Positions 20,640 through 31,364 of a stretch of 64,000 nucleotides of DNA are shown here, in pieces. The notes beneath the pieces were generated by a model. It saw only the letters and a list, made by a program, of their open reading frames with translations. It was not told the origin of the DNA and made no database searches. Position 1 is the first letter of the stretch, and each line of letters begins with the position of its first letter. Position numbers and translations under genes: made by a program. This DNA comes from Diploptera punctata (Eukaryota > Arthropoda > Insecta > Blattodea > Blaberidae): the NCBI GenBank assembly GCA_030220185.1, contig JASPKZ010001250.1, forward strand, positions 62,001 to 126,000, given 5' to 3'.

Positions 20640-20990
20640 CCTGGGGTGGACAGGCCTAGAAGGCCCTAGCCTACCAACCGGCTGCTGGCCTCACATTCAC
20701 ATGTGTCAATCACAGATGTAGATGATCATCCAGCCAGTGTAGGGGTGACATGTGGTCAGCATGTTGTGTCCCCCAGCCGTTATAGCTGGTTTTCTCAACC
20801 TGGAGCCGCTACTTATTGTAGCTACCCAAATGCCTCACGATGCTGGGTGGGCACCTGTCCCATACTGGACAGAATACCATGAGAAAATTTCTTCCCCCAT
20901 GGAGACTCGAACCAGCGCAAGTCTCGTAGCTCTGCACCATGGCTTCCTGCATTAACCACTCGGCTAAGGGCGAGGGACCCATAATATCTA
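20640..20990 (-). mobile_element. tRNA(Leu/Ser)-type SINE, complete copy
   Basis: The complement begins with a tRNA-like head (TAGCCGAG-type A box; near 20960 the + strand reads TTAACCACTCGGCTAAGG), followed by the body ending near AGGCCTAGAAGG. Same family as 63175-63515. Confidence 0.7.
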
Positions 20991-21027
20991 CTTCATCAAA
21001 AAAGATTTAAAGAATAGTCAAAATATA

Positions 21028-21358
21028 AAGTAAAAGTAAAGTGATCCCACGACAGGCCTCAGGAGGCCCTTGGGTAGTAGGAGATTAAGGCTCTCACTTT
21101 TTTCTAGACAATCGGCACTTGATTGTCAGCCGGGTGGTCAGCCCTGCGTGACGGCCGCCTTTACCCCCAGAACAAGCGTCTGGTACTCATTTCTGTTTGA
21201 GGCTGAGTCAACCCCAGGGCCATAGTGCCGCCAGAAAGTTTTGGGTCAATTTAAAAATCCTGACCCCACCGGGACTTGAACCCGCACAGTACCTGGCTTG
21301 TAGCACAGTACCTGGCTTGTAGCGCAGTACCTTAACCACTATGCTACGGCGTGTCCCC
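21028..21358 (-). mobile_element. tRNA-derived SINE, family 2
   Basis: The tRNA-like head is at the right: the complement carries TAGCATAGTGGTTAAGG and a GGTTCAAGTCCCGG B box. A segment near it (GCACAGTACCTGGCTTGTAG) is duplicated in tandem. The body contains GTGACGGCCGCCTTTACCCC. The second copy is at 36378-36690. Confidence 0.7.
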
Positions 21359-21644
21359 TAGTCAAAATATACAAATGAATTTTAATCGCTCTTGGCAAAA
21401 AGGTCTTCAATCTGTGATATTTAAATTTGGGGAAAAAAAAAAATTAAATGAATAAAAAAAGACTTATGAGTTTCATTGTTTCTCCAAACTTGACAAGAAA
21501 AATAATGGCTATTTACTGATTTAACACAAATTTCTTCTGTAGTGTGTGTCAATAAAACAATTACTAATAACCAAAAATAATTAGTTTTTAAGCTGGACTG
21601 CCTTTTTGCATGGAGCTAGTTTAGCCAACAAAATTTATCCAAAT

Positions 21645-21850
21645 TATATTTGAAAAGAAAAATATACGCGTAGACTGGGGTTTGAACCAAGGACCTTTGA
21701 CTTTCTATGTCAATGCTCTTCCATCTGAGCCACCTAGAAGATGGAAGAGCATTGACATAGAAAGTCAAAGGTCCTGGGTTCAAACCCTAGTCTAGGCGTA
21801 TATTTTTCTTTTCAAATATAATTTGTCCATCATTAAGATGTTTAAAAACG
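21645..21850. mobile_element. tRNA-like foldback
   Basis: Two tRNA-like cores head to head (GACTTTCTATGTCAATGC and its complement) between AAAAGAAAAATAT and ATATTTTTCTTTTC, a near-perfect palindrome centred at about 21735. Confidence 0.65.
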
Positions 21851-21941
21851 AATATTATTAGCAAAATTATCCATTTTGGCTAGCAAAAATTACACATAAC
21901 TAACCAAATCAGACCAGACAAACAGTAAAATTATATATTGA

Positions 21942-23205
21942 CTTAGACTTTCACGGCCGGAGTTACTATGATGATCTTGCAGAAGATTTCCGGGCTGTTG
22001 GCCGTGGTCTTGAGGCTTGTAGTTCCTCAACGTTTCGCCAGAGACTGCGTCCGGCATCCTCAAGGGTTGTCTTGAGACTGGAAATTTTGTCGACTACCTG
22101 CTCTATTTATACATGTAGCCGCGACGTGTTCTCTGTGCGGTCAGTTACTTCGTAAATTGTATCTGCCTTCTGGTTGGTTAGCATTAGGGTCTTCCATTGC
22201 ACCAATGAGGTTGCTATCTGATGTTCTAGTAGATTGTTCTCGTAGGGGTTTACATCTGGCTTTTGTTAAGACTGGTATCCATGCTTTGTTGACTTTTAAT
22301 GATTCTTCTTTTCTATTGTAACCGTTTTGATGTTTGAATATTTCAATGGCTTCTCGTTGTAGATGGGCAAAATAGTGTGTGCAGTTAGATAATATATCTG
22401 TGTTGTTGTATTGTACTGTATGGCCTTCAAGTAGAGAGTGTTCTGCTACTGCCGACTTTTCCGCTTGTTTAAGATGGCTGTATCTTTCGTGTTCTTTAAG
22501 TCTGGTTGTGATGCTACGTTTAGTGGTGCCTATATACACTGGCCACAACTGCACGGGATCCTGTTTATGCCTGCTGATTGATGAGGATGAAGTTGATCCT
22601 TAATAGGTCTGAGGAGGTTTTTTGATTTTCCTGGTAGGCCTGTATACTGTTTTTATGTCTTCTTTCTTTAGCAGTTTTCCAATTCGGTCAGTTACATTCT
22701 TGATGAAAGGTAAGAATGCCCTGGTTGACGTTTTTTCTTCTGATTCTTTGTTGTTGTATCGTCTGGGATGGTTTGCTCTGTTGATTTCTTTCTTGTGTGT
22801 ATCCATTGGCTGTGAATACTGTACATCAAAACAGTTACAATAGAAAAGAAGAATCATTAAAAGTCAACAAAGCATGGATACCAGTCTTAACAAAAGCCAG
22901 ATGTAAACCCCTACGAGAACAATCTACTAGAACATCAGATAGCAACCTCACTGGTGCAATGGAAGACCCTAATGCTAAGCAACCAGAAAGCAGATACAAT
23001 TTACGAATAGTAACTGACCGCGCAGAGAACACGTCGCCGCTACATGTATAAATAGAGCAGGTAGTCGACAAAATTGCCAGTCTCAAGACAACCCTTGAGG
23101 ATGCCGGACGCAGTCTCTGGCAAAACGTTGGGGAAACTACAAGCCTCAAGACTACGGCCAACAGCCCGGAAATCTTCTGCAAGATCATCATAGTAAAATT
23201 ATTGT
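21942..23205. mobile_element. Second-lineage Penelope foldback with GIY-YIG domain
   Basis: The left arm and centre are on the minus strand. They encode RAFLPFIKNVTDRIGKLLKK (about 22730), a gap, then VYIGTTKRSITTRLKEHERY, EKSAVAEHSLLEGH and HLQREAIEIFKH (22141-22554). This is an endonuclease clearly different from family A. The right arm (22830-23200, + strand) repeats only the C-terminus, KVNKAWIPVLTKARCKPLR. Both arms end in GGCCGTGGTCTTGAGGCTTG-type sequence with a hammerhead-like segment. Short derivatives are at 46393-46615 and 63597-64000. Confidence 0.8.
22023..22067 (-). ncRNA. Hammerhead-like fold, second Penelope lineage
   Basis: Minus strand: CCC, UUGAGGA, a GCC/GGC helix with a larger loop, GAAA, then CGU, U and GAGG. 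Other copies have GGGG after ACGU, giving a 3 bp CCC/GGG stem I. Position 3 is U opposite G8, so a wobble rather than the usual C-G. Confidence 0.45.
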
Positions 23206-23459
23206 GTTGTTTTTCCCATACAAAAGCTGTTCTAAACAAGATGTGCTTCAATTTAGGATTAAATTCCTTTCTTCTATGAACTTATGAAACAGGCATCAGT
23301 TTCTTGTTTAATGAGCAATTGGACTGAAAATCTTTATGAGGGATCAATGCAGCAGCCCACGATGATATGATTTACATTATTCAATTTTGAGAATTTTGTG
23401 ACTGAAGACTTTTATGCATGGGATGATTAATTTTACTTTCTGGTGTTTTATATAATATG
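23206..23459. other. Intron sequence, nothing recognised
   Basis: No gene or repeat recognised. Confidence 0.35.
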
Positions 23460-23580
23460 TATAAGAGAAAAAATTTGCATTTAGATTGGAGTGTTCAGGT
23501 AGCTCAGTTGGTTAGAGCATTGGCATCGAAAACCAAAGGGTCCTGGGCTCAAAACCCTAGTCTGAGCGTATAATTTTTCA
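23460..23580 (+). mobile_element. tRNA-like mobile unit
   Basis: AAGAGAAAAAATTTGC at the left, GTAGCTCAGTTGGTTAGAGC as A box, a CTCAAAACCCT B-box region, and TAATTTTTC at the right. Confidence 0.55.
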
Positions 23581-24035
23581 TAAGTAATGCCACGAGTGAT
23601 TTCCAAATTATCGATAAATTCACGATCTCACGAAGTGAGGAGTGAATTTATCTAGAGAATTTGGAAATCAAAGAGTGGCATTTGTTAGGACTATTTAACG
23701 AATAAAATTAAGCTGTTTACTCACAAATCATTATTTAACTATAGTTATTTTAAAATATTATATATTTATTGTAAACGGCGATGTTTGAAAAACAAATAAG
23801 AAACGATAGGTACGCTTCTACTGCTTCTTTTGTTTATCACTGCAACCAGATCATACTATTTATTGCCAAAGGATCGCAATATTATAAGGAGGAGCTTTCT
23901 TTAATATGGTAATTATAACACTGATAAATATGTGTGTGAAACACGACTCTGATTGGTTGTAAAACAGAAATCATTGAAACGTGATTGGTCATTGACTCCC
24001 ATTTGGGGCATGAGTTAAATAGTCTCTTCAAATAT
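23573..24035. repeat. Unclassified dispersed repeat (copy 1)
   Basis: The same 450-580 bp sequence occurs at 49655-50235: TCATAAGTAATGCCACGAGTG, a hairpin around TTTCCAAAT/ATTTGGAAA, AAAATTAAGCTGTTTACTC, GATCGCAATATT and GAAACGTGATTGGTCATTGAC. No coding potential. Type unknown. Confidence 0.6.
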
Positions 24036-24067
24036 TATTCATAAAATGTATTTTGTATTTTTTTTAG

Positions 24068-24181
24068 CCATATTGCAAGCAGTATGCTGGCATCGATTGG
24101 AGAGCAGCTTCTTGCCAGAGCTAAGCAACTGAAAGCCAATATGTGCAATGGTGACATCTCAGATGATGAATTATCTCCTAA
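24068..24181 (+). CDS. MAP3K4-type kinase, exon 4 in window
   Basis: Acceptor TTTTTTTAG, donor GTAAGA, 114 bp. With exon 3 it reads ...DTFC-HIASSMLASIGEQLL-ARAKQLKANM..., matching the 'small alanine-rich helix' after the GGE motif in MAP3K4. It ends with two bases of a split codon completed in exon 5 (K). Confidence 0.8.
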
Positions 24182-24374
24182 GTAAGATACTTATTTTTAT
24201 AAACACTGTATGTGAAAGTTTCTAGCGAAACTTCCATGAAAATACAAAAAAAAAAAAATGTAATCACATAAAAATCTTTTCATTGATTATAGGCTTTTAC
24301 TTGGTTATAAAAAACATAAATTACATTTCAGATATTAATTAATATTCTCATGAAATAACCACTATGAGGTTTTT

Positions 24375-25309
24375 ATAATCATTAAAGAACCCTCTTACTT
24401 TTGAACCAATTAACATTCAGCTAAATCTAGAAGAACCAGTTACAAAATCTGAAATTCCCACACTTGTACTAAAACTCCAGCATTAGAAGCTGTGAATAAG
24501 AGATATCTACCAGAAGAATGGTTACATGTCTACACGGATGAATCTACTATTGATAACAATTCAGGATCAGGAATTACATGTGCATTATTTTCCATTTTAT
24601 CAACCAGCAGGATACCACACAACAAATTTTGATGCGGAAGTATGGGCTATTCATATTTCACTCCAACAATTACTATATAGAAATAAATAAATTTCAAAAT
24701 TGCTGTCATATCCTCTGATTCTAAGGCAGTAAGTATATTGCAATAAATTCACACAAAATGAAGTCAATACAAATTAAAGAGTGCTACAAAATGATTCAAC
24801 ACAACTCCAAAATCTACAGAAAAGAATTAATTTGCAATGGATACCTGCACATTGTGGAATTGCTGGAAATGACACTGCTGATTTCCTTGCAAAAAAGGCT
24901 CCAATTTAATTCAGAATACTCCTAAAGCTTACCTTTCACATCCATAAAAAGAATAATTAAAAACAAATATAAAATTAAACAAAACCAAGACCTATGCAAT
25001 AAAGCGAAAGACAAAAAATGGAATTTTAGTAAAGAAGCCAGATATTATTCCAGAAATTCCACGTAAAACTACAATAGCAAAATTTAGACTGCTTACAGAA
25101 CATGACTATTTGGCCAAACATTTGTATAAAATAGGAATCTACATGAATCCAAATTTTCCTCTATGCAATAAAGATGAAGAACATCTACAAACCTGTGAAG
25201 TATTACCTGTTGGATCCACCATAGAGAAATATTGGAAAGCAAGAACACTAATGGCTTCATTGCCAAGGTCCAGCATTTGAAAACAACAACATCATAATCA
25301 TTAAAGAAC
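24375..25309 (+). mobile_element. RNase H-bearing LINE 3' fragment with 16 bp target duplication
   Basis: ATAATCATTAAAGAAC stands at 24375-24390 and 25294-25309. The 903 bp insert encodes, in broken + frames, WLHVYTDESTIDNN and SGSGITCALF (RNase H first aspartate), SSDSKAVSIL, IPAHCGIAGNDTADFLAKK (RNase H end), then NPNFPLCNKDEEHLQTCE, a Cys/His cluster. It ends in an AAC-rich tail. This is the C-terminal half of ORF2 of an I/Jockey-group LINE, 5'-truncated and inactive. Confidence 0.8.
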
Positions 25310-25689
25310 TGGAAATTGACAACTCACCATATAATTTGTGAATTCTTGAGAACATGTTTCAGAAGTTCCGTTCTTATCTTCAGCTCTTATCCATCTGTTG
25401 AATTGGTGGTTGGCAATCTGTATGTTGCTTCTTGCCTCTTTAGTTTGAACTGATGAACTTACAAATTAAATCCTTTTCCCTGGGAATTTCAAAATTTATA
25501 ACTTTATTATTATATTTTTGGATATAGACCTTCTCCCAAACTGTGAATTCTTTGGATTTATCTGTTTTAATGATTTTGCATTTACTTTGATTCTATGTCT
25601 CTCTGCAGCTACTGTAGATTTATCTATTTTCCCATTTTTATATTTCTAAGGTGTTCTTTCATTTTAGTATACAAGTTTGACAAACAAAA

Positions 25690-25785
25690 AAAAATGCTCA
25701 GGTTGGGATTCGAACCATGGTGGCGTAGAGTCAGAGATCTGGGATTTGAATCCCGGTCGATCGTCAATTTTTCTTTCTAATATAA
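25690..25785 (+). mobile_element. Decayed tRNA-like unit
   Basis: AAAAATGCTCAGGTTGGGATTCG and TTTGAATCCCGGTCGATCG flank a short centre and end TCAATTTTTCTTTC. It lies at the turn of the family I foldback. Confidence 0.4.
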
Positions 25786-26180
25786 AACTATGTCCAATTC
25801 CGGAAAAATGTGAAAAAATATAACATCAAAACGAAAAGAAGTTTGAACATTAGAATGAAAGAACACCTTAGAAATGTAAAAAAATGGGGAAATAGATAAA
25901 TCTGTAGTAGGTGGTCATGATTGGTCAGAAAAACATTGAATCATTTAAATCCAAGAGTTTGGGAGAAGATCTACATCCAGAAATATAGGAATAAAGTTAT
26001 TAATTTTGAAGTTGGGGGGAAAAGTATTTGATTTGGAAGTTCATTGGTCAACTTACAAGATTGCCAACCACCAATTCAACAGTTGGATACAACTACTTAT
26101 TTTAGGAATTCTCACTATGAGGTATATTCATTAAGGTAGAATATGTTTATCACTCACCTCATATTGTTCTTCTTATTTGA

Positions 26181-26226
26181 TTATAGACTAGTTTCGGAAC
26201 ATAGTTTCTGTTCCATCCTCAGTAAC
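26181..26226 (-). ncRNA. Hammerhead ribozyme fold, PLE-J 3' end
   Basis: Minus strand: GUUA, CUGAGGA, a 6 bp GGAACA/UGUUCC helix, GAAA, CUAG, UC, UAUAA. ACUAGU is a perfect palindrome, as in dimer-forming PLE hammerheads. Core positions are all canonical. Stem I is short (UA/UA plus weak pairs). It lies 3' of the endonuclease frame, which stops at 26228. Confidence 0.78.
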
Positions 26227-27483
26227 ATCACGACCGTTGTTCTGTCATCTTGAAGAGTTGTCCTTCTCTCCTTCCATTGGCTGACTGAAAAAACCTCGAA
26301 ACCAGGTCATTCTCACCGGGAATTTCAAAGTTCATTAATTTCTTCTTTTCGCTCTTTTGAATGTAGATCTTTTCCCAAACAGTAAGTTCTTTTGGTTTTT
26401 CTATTTGTTTTAATAATTTTGCTTCTTTCTCGATAAGATGTTTTTCAGACCATGCATGGGCAGCCACTGCAGATTTTTCTACTTCCCCTTTCTTGACATT
26501 CCTGAGATGTTCTTTAACTCTAGTTTTCAAATTTCTTTTAGTTTTTCCTATGTAGAATTTCTCACATTCTTCACATTTAATTTGATAAATCCCTGATTTG
26601 TTTTCTTCTTTAATTTTCTCATTCTTATTAGGTCTAATCAGTCTGCTGATGCTGTAGTCATTTTTGGGTGCTAACCTTATGTTGAAATCTTTAAAAATTT
26701 TTTGAAACTTGTGGTGTTTTAATGGATGATATGTGAATTTTCTAAATTTACATTATCTTCTTTTACTTTTAGAAGAGTGCTTTGATTAATAAATTTTTGT
26801 CTTTTGAACTTGTTTATTTTTTTGAGTATCATTTTTATAGCAAAACCATTTTCCGTGGCTACGTTGATTATGTGTTCTTTTTCTTTTTCATAATTTTCTT
26901 TGTTCATTGGTATGTTCACTAATCTATGTGTCAAACTATTGAAAACTGCTTCTTTGTGAGCTATGTGATTGAAACCTAAAGCTTTTATGTAGTTATCTAT
27001 ATGTGTCTTTTTTCTGTAAATTCCAAATTCTATCTTATTTTCTTCATTCCTTTTTAAGTTGAGATCTAAAAATGGTATTTCTCCATTGATTTCCTTTTCC
27101 ATAGTGAACTTTATAGTTTGACTTTGAATGTTCAATAATTTTAATGCGTCATCTATCGTCATCTGTTATGATTAACTATTGCAATTATGTCATCCACATA
27201 TTCTGCACCAGAACTTGAAAATTAAAACGATGTCCGTTAATTATCTTGTGTTCAAAATTCCCCATGAATAGATTAGCTAAGAATGGAGATAAAGGGTTTC
27301 CCATCGAAAGTCCTGAATTTTGTTTATAAAATCTTCCATTGTAGGTGAAAAAACATATTATCGATACATAATTTAGTTAAAGTTTTATATTCGACTATCT
27401 TTACTTTTTCAATTTTATTATTTTTCATCCAAATCTCTAAAATTTCCATAGTTTGGTCTTTTGGAATGCTTGGAATGAACAAT

Positions 27484-27995
27484 ATCTTAATCTTACTGGC
27501 AGTTGAAGGTGACATAAATTTGGTTGCTATGAACAAGGAAGAAATATTGAACACTTTTTAAAAATCATATTTAGGTTTATACTCAGGGGTCCTCATCTAG
27601 GGGATATGTGGATGGCGACCACAAGGTGCCCAAGCTGTGCAAAACATTTCTTCCACTTACTTGTGTTGTGCGCTCTTTAAATTTACTACTACCTCTCGTG
27701 GTTAACTCTTGTTTTTCGACACCTCCGAAGCTATTAGGGCATCCGAGGGCTAGGGAGTCCTTCCTTTCTTCCATTTCTCCTTTCCTTTATTTTCTTTTCT
27801 TCTCCAGAAAGCCTGACCAGAGGCTATAAGATGGCAGCCCCATCACTGGTCTTGCCTTCCTTTGGCCAGCAACCAATCGAAGGGACTATTATTATGCTTT
27901 CAAGTCTTATACGAGAATTTCCCATAAGGAAATTTTCTATAGGATCGTAACAGGCCTTGGCCTAATACTTGGAAGGAAGAAGAAGAAGAAGGAAC
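27484..27995 (+). mobile_element. LINE 3' end inside PLE-J
   Basis: Ends with AAATTTTCTATAGGATCGTAAC, AGGCCTTGGCCTAATACTTGG and a GAA-repeat tail. TGCTTGGAA occurs near both junctions (27471 and 27996), a probable target duplication. The same 3' end recurs at 31235-31335 and 35205-35310, and in reverse at 36015-36090. Confidence 0.6.
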
Positions 27996-28287
27996 TGCTT
28001 GGAAATAAGGAAACAACATCAAATGAAACTAATCTGTCTGAAGATTGTAGTTGTATGTTTTCTATAGTTTATCTACCAATTCATAAGAGTTTTCTATTGC
28101 AGAGTTTTCAGATCCATTCATTTTATTAAATTGCTGAAGATAAAAGGGAACCCTTCTGAAACATGTTCACAAGAATCTACAAATTATGAGGTGAAGTGTC
28201 AATTTCTGATTCTTTAATGATTACATTTCAATTGTAAAATTTAATTGGAAATAGTACATTCATCAAGGTCTAGCAAATTGTAAGATG

Positions 28288-29621
28288 TACAGGGTGGACC
28301 GCTCGAATGGACCTAATTTCAATTGCTTGTACTGGCAAACGGTTTTGAAGATAGAAACTTAAAACAACGTTCATAGTACAGAAAACTCACCAAGTTTCGA
28401 ATCCTGTCGGTATAGATGGCACAAAGATACGTTTCTCGTTCTTAGATTTAATTGTTTGTGAAAATGGCGACTCCGCAGATGAAAGCGCAAGCTGTTTTGT
28501 GGTATGCGGAGTTTAAATCAATCATTAGAGTTCAAAGGGAGTTTCCGGCGTGTGTTTAACCGTGATGCTCCAACTGCTAGAAGCATAAAGAAGTGGCGTG
28601 ATACATTATTAGCTACAGGATCTGTGTTGAAGAAGCATGGTGGTGGTCGCAGAGCATCCGATGAAATGGTAGCAAATGTTCAAGCCGCATTTGAGCGAAG
28701 CCCCCGGAAGTCATTAAGAAGAGCTTCGCGGGAACTTCAAATACCAAAATCGACATTACAACGGATTGTCCACAAACGCCTCAAACTGCACGCATATAAA
28801 GTGCAGTTAGTGCAACGTCTGGAGCCGAATGACATGCCGAAACGAGTGGAATTCGCCAATACGATGCTGGACCGTCTCGGCGCTGATCCTGACTTCATGA
28901 CCAAGATTTTCTTCTCGGACGAAGCCACTTTCCATTTGTCAGGCAAGGTAAACCGGCATAATGTGCAGATCTGGGGATCGGAGAATCCTCACGCTATTCA
29001 AGAGCATGTTTGTGATAGTCCGAAGATGAATGTTTGGTGCAGGTTTGTCACATAATAAGGTCATTGGACCGTTTTTCTTCGCCGAGAAAACTGTTCGTGG
29101 TACCACATATCTTGACATGCTGGAGCAGTTCTTCTTTCCACAAATTGAACAACTGCAGCCTAACATCGTTTTCCAGCAAGATGGTGCTCCTCCCCACTGG
29201 TCCAATGAAGTTCGTACGACTTTGGACAACATTTCCCTGGCCGTTGGATTGGTAGGGGAGGACCAATCGCGTGGCCCCCGAGATCTCCCGATTTTAACAC
29301 CACTGGATTTCTTTCTCTGGGGCTATGTCAAAGATAAAGTTTACACCACCCCAGTCAAAGACCTTCGTGATCTTCGTGAGCGCATCATAGAGGCTATTGA
29401 GAACATTCCAGAAGACATACTCCAACGTACTTGGCAAGAAATTGTTCATCGCTTTGATATCGTCACAGTGACTGCTGGGGCTCATATAGAGATGTGGTGA
29501 TCTGGATATCAAAACTTGGTGAGTTTTTCTGTAATATGAACGTTGTTTTAAGTTTCTATCTTCAACCGTTTGCCAGTAACAAGCAATTGAAATTAGGTCC
29601 ATTCGAGCGGTCCACCCTGTA
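28288..29621 (+). mobile_element. IS630/Tc1/mariner-type transposon, 1.33 kb, TA target site
   Basis: Terminal inverted repeats begin CAGGGTGGACCGCTCGAATG (28290) and end with its complement (29619). They extend about 100 bp inward and are flanked by TA on both sides. The insert holds one transposase frame. Length and TA duplication fit a cut-and-paste element of the Tc1/mariner superfamily. Confidence 0.9.
28504..29500 (+). pseudogene. IS630/Tc1/mariner-like transposase, frameshifted
   Basis: It cuts and joins the element's ends. The N-terminal helix-turn-helix region (to about residue 110) includes GGGRRASDE and PKSTLQRIVHKRLKL. Catalytic D1 is in IFFSDEATFHLSG, D2 in VFQQDGAPPHWS, and D3 in the LTPLDFFLWGYV region. 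One extra A near 29042 breaks the frame after MNVWC. Between about 29235 and 29285 the expected WIGRGGPIAWPPRSPD lies in another frame, so two compensating indels flank it. Hence inactive as read. Confidence 0.85.
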
Positions 29622-29730
29622 TTTTATTCATTATGGCATTCTTTTCATTTAAGTAGCTTTTAGCATTAGGTAGGTAATTTATCTGAAAATATGTTGAGTA
29701 AGGCAGTCATGGGCAGTTTCCATTCTAAAC

Positions 29731-30382
29731 ATAGCTGTTACATATGGTAAAATTAAATGTTTCTTACCTCTCCTCATATAAATCTTATAAAAGAAACGGA
29801 AAAAATAAAATTCAAGAAATTCACTTACCATCCATTGAAACACTATACATTTCAAAAAATTTTCAAAAAGTTTAATATAAGATTAGCACCAAAGAATGAA
29901 TACAGCCTTAGGATAATTAAAACCAATAAAAATGAAAGAATTGAAAATGAAACAAATCAGGAATTTATCAGATCAAATGCAGGGATTGTGACAAAATTTA
30001 TATTGGAAAAACGAAAAGAAATTTGAAAACAAGGGCGAAATAACATCTTAGAAACATCAAAAATGGAGAAGTGGAAAAGTCAGCAGTAGCTGCTCATGCT
30101 TGGTCCGAAAAACATTTAATTGAATCAAAAGCCAGTCTAATTAAACAAATAGACAAACAAAGGCAAAATTATGAACTTTGAAATTTCCGCAAATATTGAC
30201 CTGATCCAGAGATTCATTGGTCCACCAACAGAGGGAAGAAAGTTCTGAGGATGAGACAGTTATAGTCTTGAAGTCGCGATCAACTTAAAAGATTTATATG
30301 AGGAGAGGTAAGACACATTTAATTTCACCACAAATTAAACCTCATAGTGATTAATTCCTATAAAAGTTAAATAGCTGTTACA
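29731..30382 (+). mobile_element. Family B Penelope copy with perfect 12 bp target duplication
   Basis: ATAGCTGTTACA stands at 29731-29742 and 30371-30382. The left end has only an about 40 bp inverted copy of the terminus (CCTCTCCTCATATAAATC). Next comes + strand linker coding (KKFTYHPLKHYTFQKIF, IRLAPKNEYSL), a frameshifted GIY-YIG region (SAVAAHAWSEKHLIE), the ribozyme at 30240-30286 and the tail CCTCATAGTGATTAATTCC. It shows directly how an inverted piece caps a 5'-truncated copy. Confidence 0.85.
30240..30286 (+). ncRNA. Hammerhead ribozyme fold, family B, AAGUU/AACUU stem I
   Basis: + strand: AAGUU, CUGAGGA, a GAGAC/GUCUU helix, GAAG, UCGCGA, UC, AACUU. Stem I is 5 bp and differs from AAGUG/UACUU of the 32780 copy by paired changes. 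The last A of GAAA is G here, giving a G-U closing pair for stem III. Confidence 0.72.
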
Positions 30383-30608
30383 GTTTTTCTTGGCATATTT
30401 TAAAGTTACTCTGTCCTTATATTCTGGTAGGAATGGATAAAATAACTTTGGAATAGTTTAGATCCTGACTACTAGAGATATGGTGTATAGCAGCGCACAT
30501 AGAGGATATAATGGTTAAGATCAATTACTTTAATACATTTTGAGTTGACAATCACATTTGATAAATAAGGTGAATCTGGAATCATCTTACCTCATAAATT
30601 ATTGTGTT
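30383..30608. other. Intron sequence, nothing recognised
   Basis: No element or gene was recognised. Confidence 0.35.
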
Positions 30609-31010
30609 GTACAGTAAAACTTGTTCAAAGCGGAATTGTATGGGACCATTTTTTTTTCTCCACATCATAGAAAATTCCACATTATAAAAAAGCAAAAAAA
30701 AAAAGTATTAACCAATCTTAGCTTATAGAGTACCATATACATCTTGGATTAATTGTAGTTCCGCTGCCGTTGAATAGTGAAATATAGTATGTACGAGCAG
30801 TTTTGACAATAACACGCAAAAAAAAAAAGTTTGTTTCGTCAGCGTTAAAAATGTCTCTTAGGCGCATATCCTGAAATTAAAGTATACAGTTTCGGTTTCC
30901 ACTAACTAATTACACTTTCGTCCACATCCTTTGATTCCCCACAAATTTCATCCCATACTATATTGTGTTGTCTTTTAAAACTGTACAGCCAACCTGAAGA
31001 TGCCTTGAAA
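30609..31010 (-). mobile_element. Tigger/pogo-like transposon remnant
   Basis: The left end CAGTAAAACTTGTTCAAAGC resembles pogo-type terminal repeats. Near 30890-31000 the minus strand encodes SSGWLYSFKRQHNIVWDEIC and GESKDVDESV, matching the CENP-B-type DNA-binding domain of Tigger transposases. The rest of the gene is deleted. Confidence 0.55.
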
Positions 31011-31234
31011 TTATTCTCTAGGGATATAGAAACAACTAGAACTTGACTTTGGAGCATTGGTCCGGAAATTTTGAGATTTTTTGATTGTGCACTTGTAAAA
31101 CACTCCCATACTACTTCGTTGATTTCTTCATTTATTTATTTATTTTTTTGCTTTTCTCTTCATTTGATCATTTCCTTGCATCCATTCATTAATTATTTTT
31201 CTTTGTGTTTTAAATCTCATAAACTATTATTATG

Positions 31235-31335
31235 CTTTCAAGTCTTATATGAGAATTTCCCATAAGGGAAAATTTTCTATAGGATCGTAACAGGCCTTGG
31301 CCTAATACTTGAAAGGAAGAAGAAGAAAGAAGAAA
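31235..31335 (+). mobile_element. LINE 3' end with GAA tail
   Basis: GGAAAATTTTCTATAGGATC, GTAACAGGCCTTGGCCTAATAC and an AAGAAG tail; same family as 27900-27995. Confidence 0.6.
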
Positions 31336-31364
31336 CTTGGGTCTTTCCACATTTAAATTTAGTC

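Larger units (their letters stand above)
26103..28135 (-). mobile_element. Penelope-like element J, 5'-truncated, with LINE insertion
   Basis: Minus orientation; tail at the left (TTCTCACTATGAGGTATATT). Coding remnants run from about 28130 (AIENSYELVDK) through SFDVVS, IPKDQTMEILEIWMKN, YKTLTKLCIDNMFF (27324-27480), a damaged YVDD region, IPFLDLNLKRNEENKIEFG, HRLVNIPMNKENYEKE (26719-27162) and KTRVKEHLRNVKKGE (26228-26530). The RT is interrupted at about 27484-27995 by a LINE 3' end. Several frameshifts make it dead. It has the best canonical ribozyme beside coding sequence (26181-26226). Confidence 0.8.
24355..28225. mobile_element. Penelope family I foldback, interrupted twice
   Basis: The tail CACTATGAGGTTTTTATAAT at 24358 belongs with the arm starting at 25297 (AAATTGACAACTCACC). 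A LINE (24391-25293) sits between them. The minus-strand arm to about 25690 and the + strand arm to about 26097 carry endonuclease-tail remnants. The right end reappears at about 28135-28225 (CUGAAGA, AGGG/CCCU-type helix, GAAA, ACAUGU, then TATGAGGTGAAG). PLE-J fills 26103-28135. Confidence 0.65.

Noticed and set aside
22797..23051. Plus-strand frame of 84 codons as a separate gene
   Set aside because: It is the inverted duplicate of the endonuclease C-terminus of the second-lineage Penelope foldback.
28737..29602. Minus-strand open frames over the transposon
   Set aside because: Antisense shadows of the transposase with no motifs.
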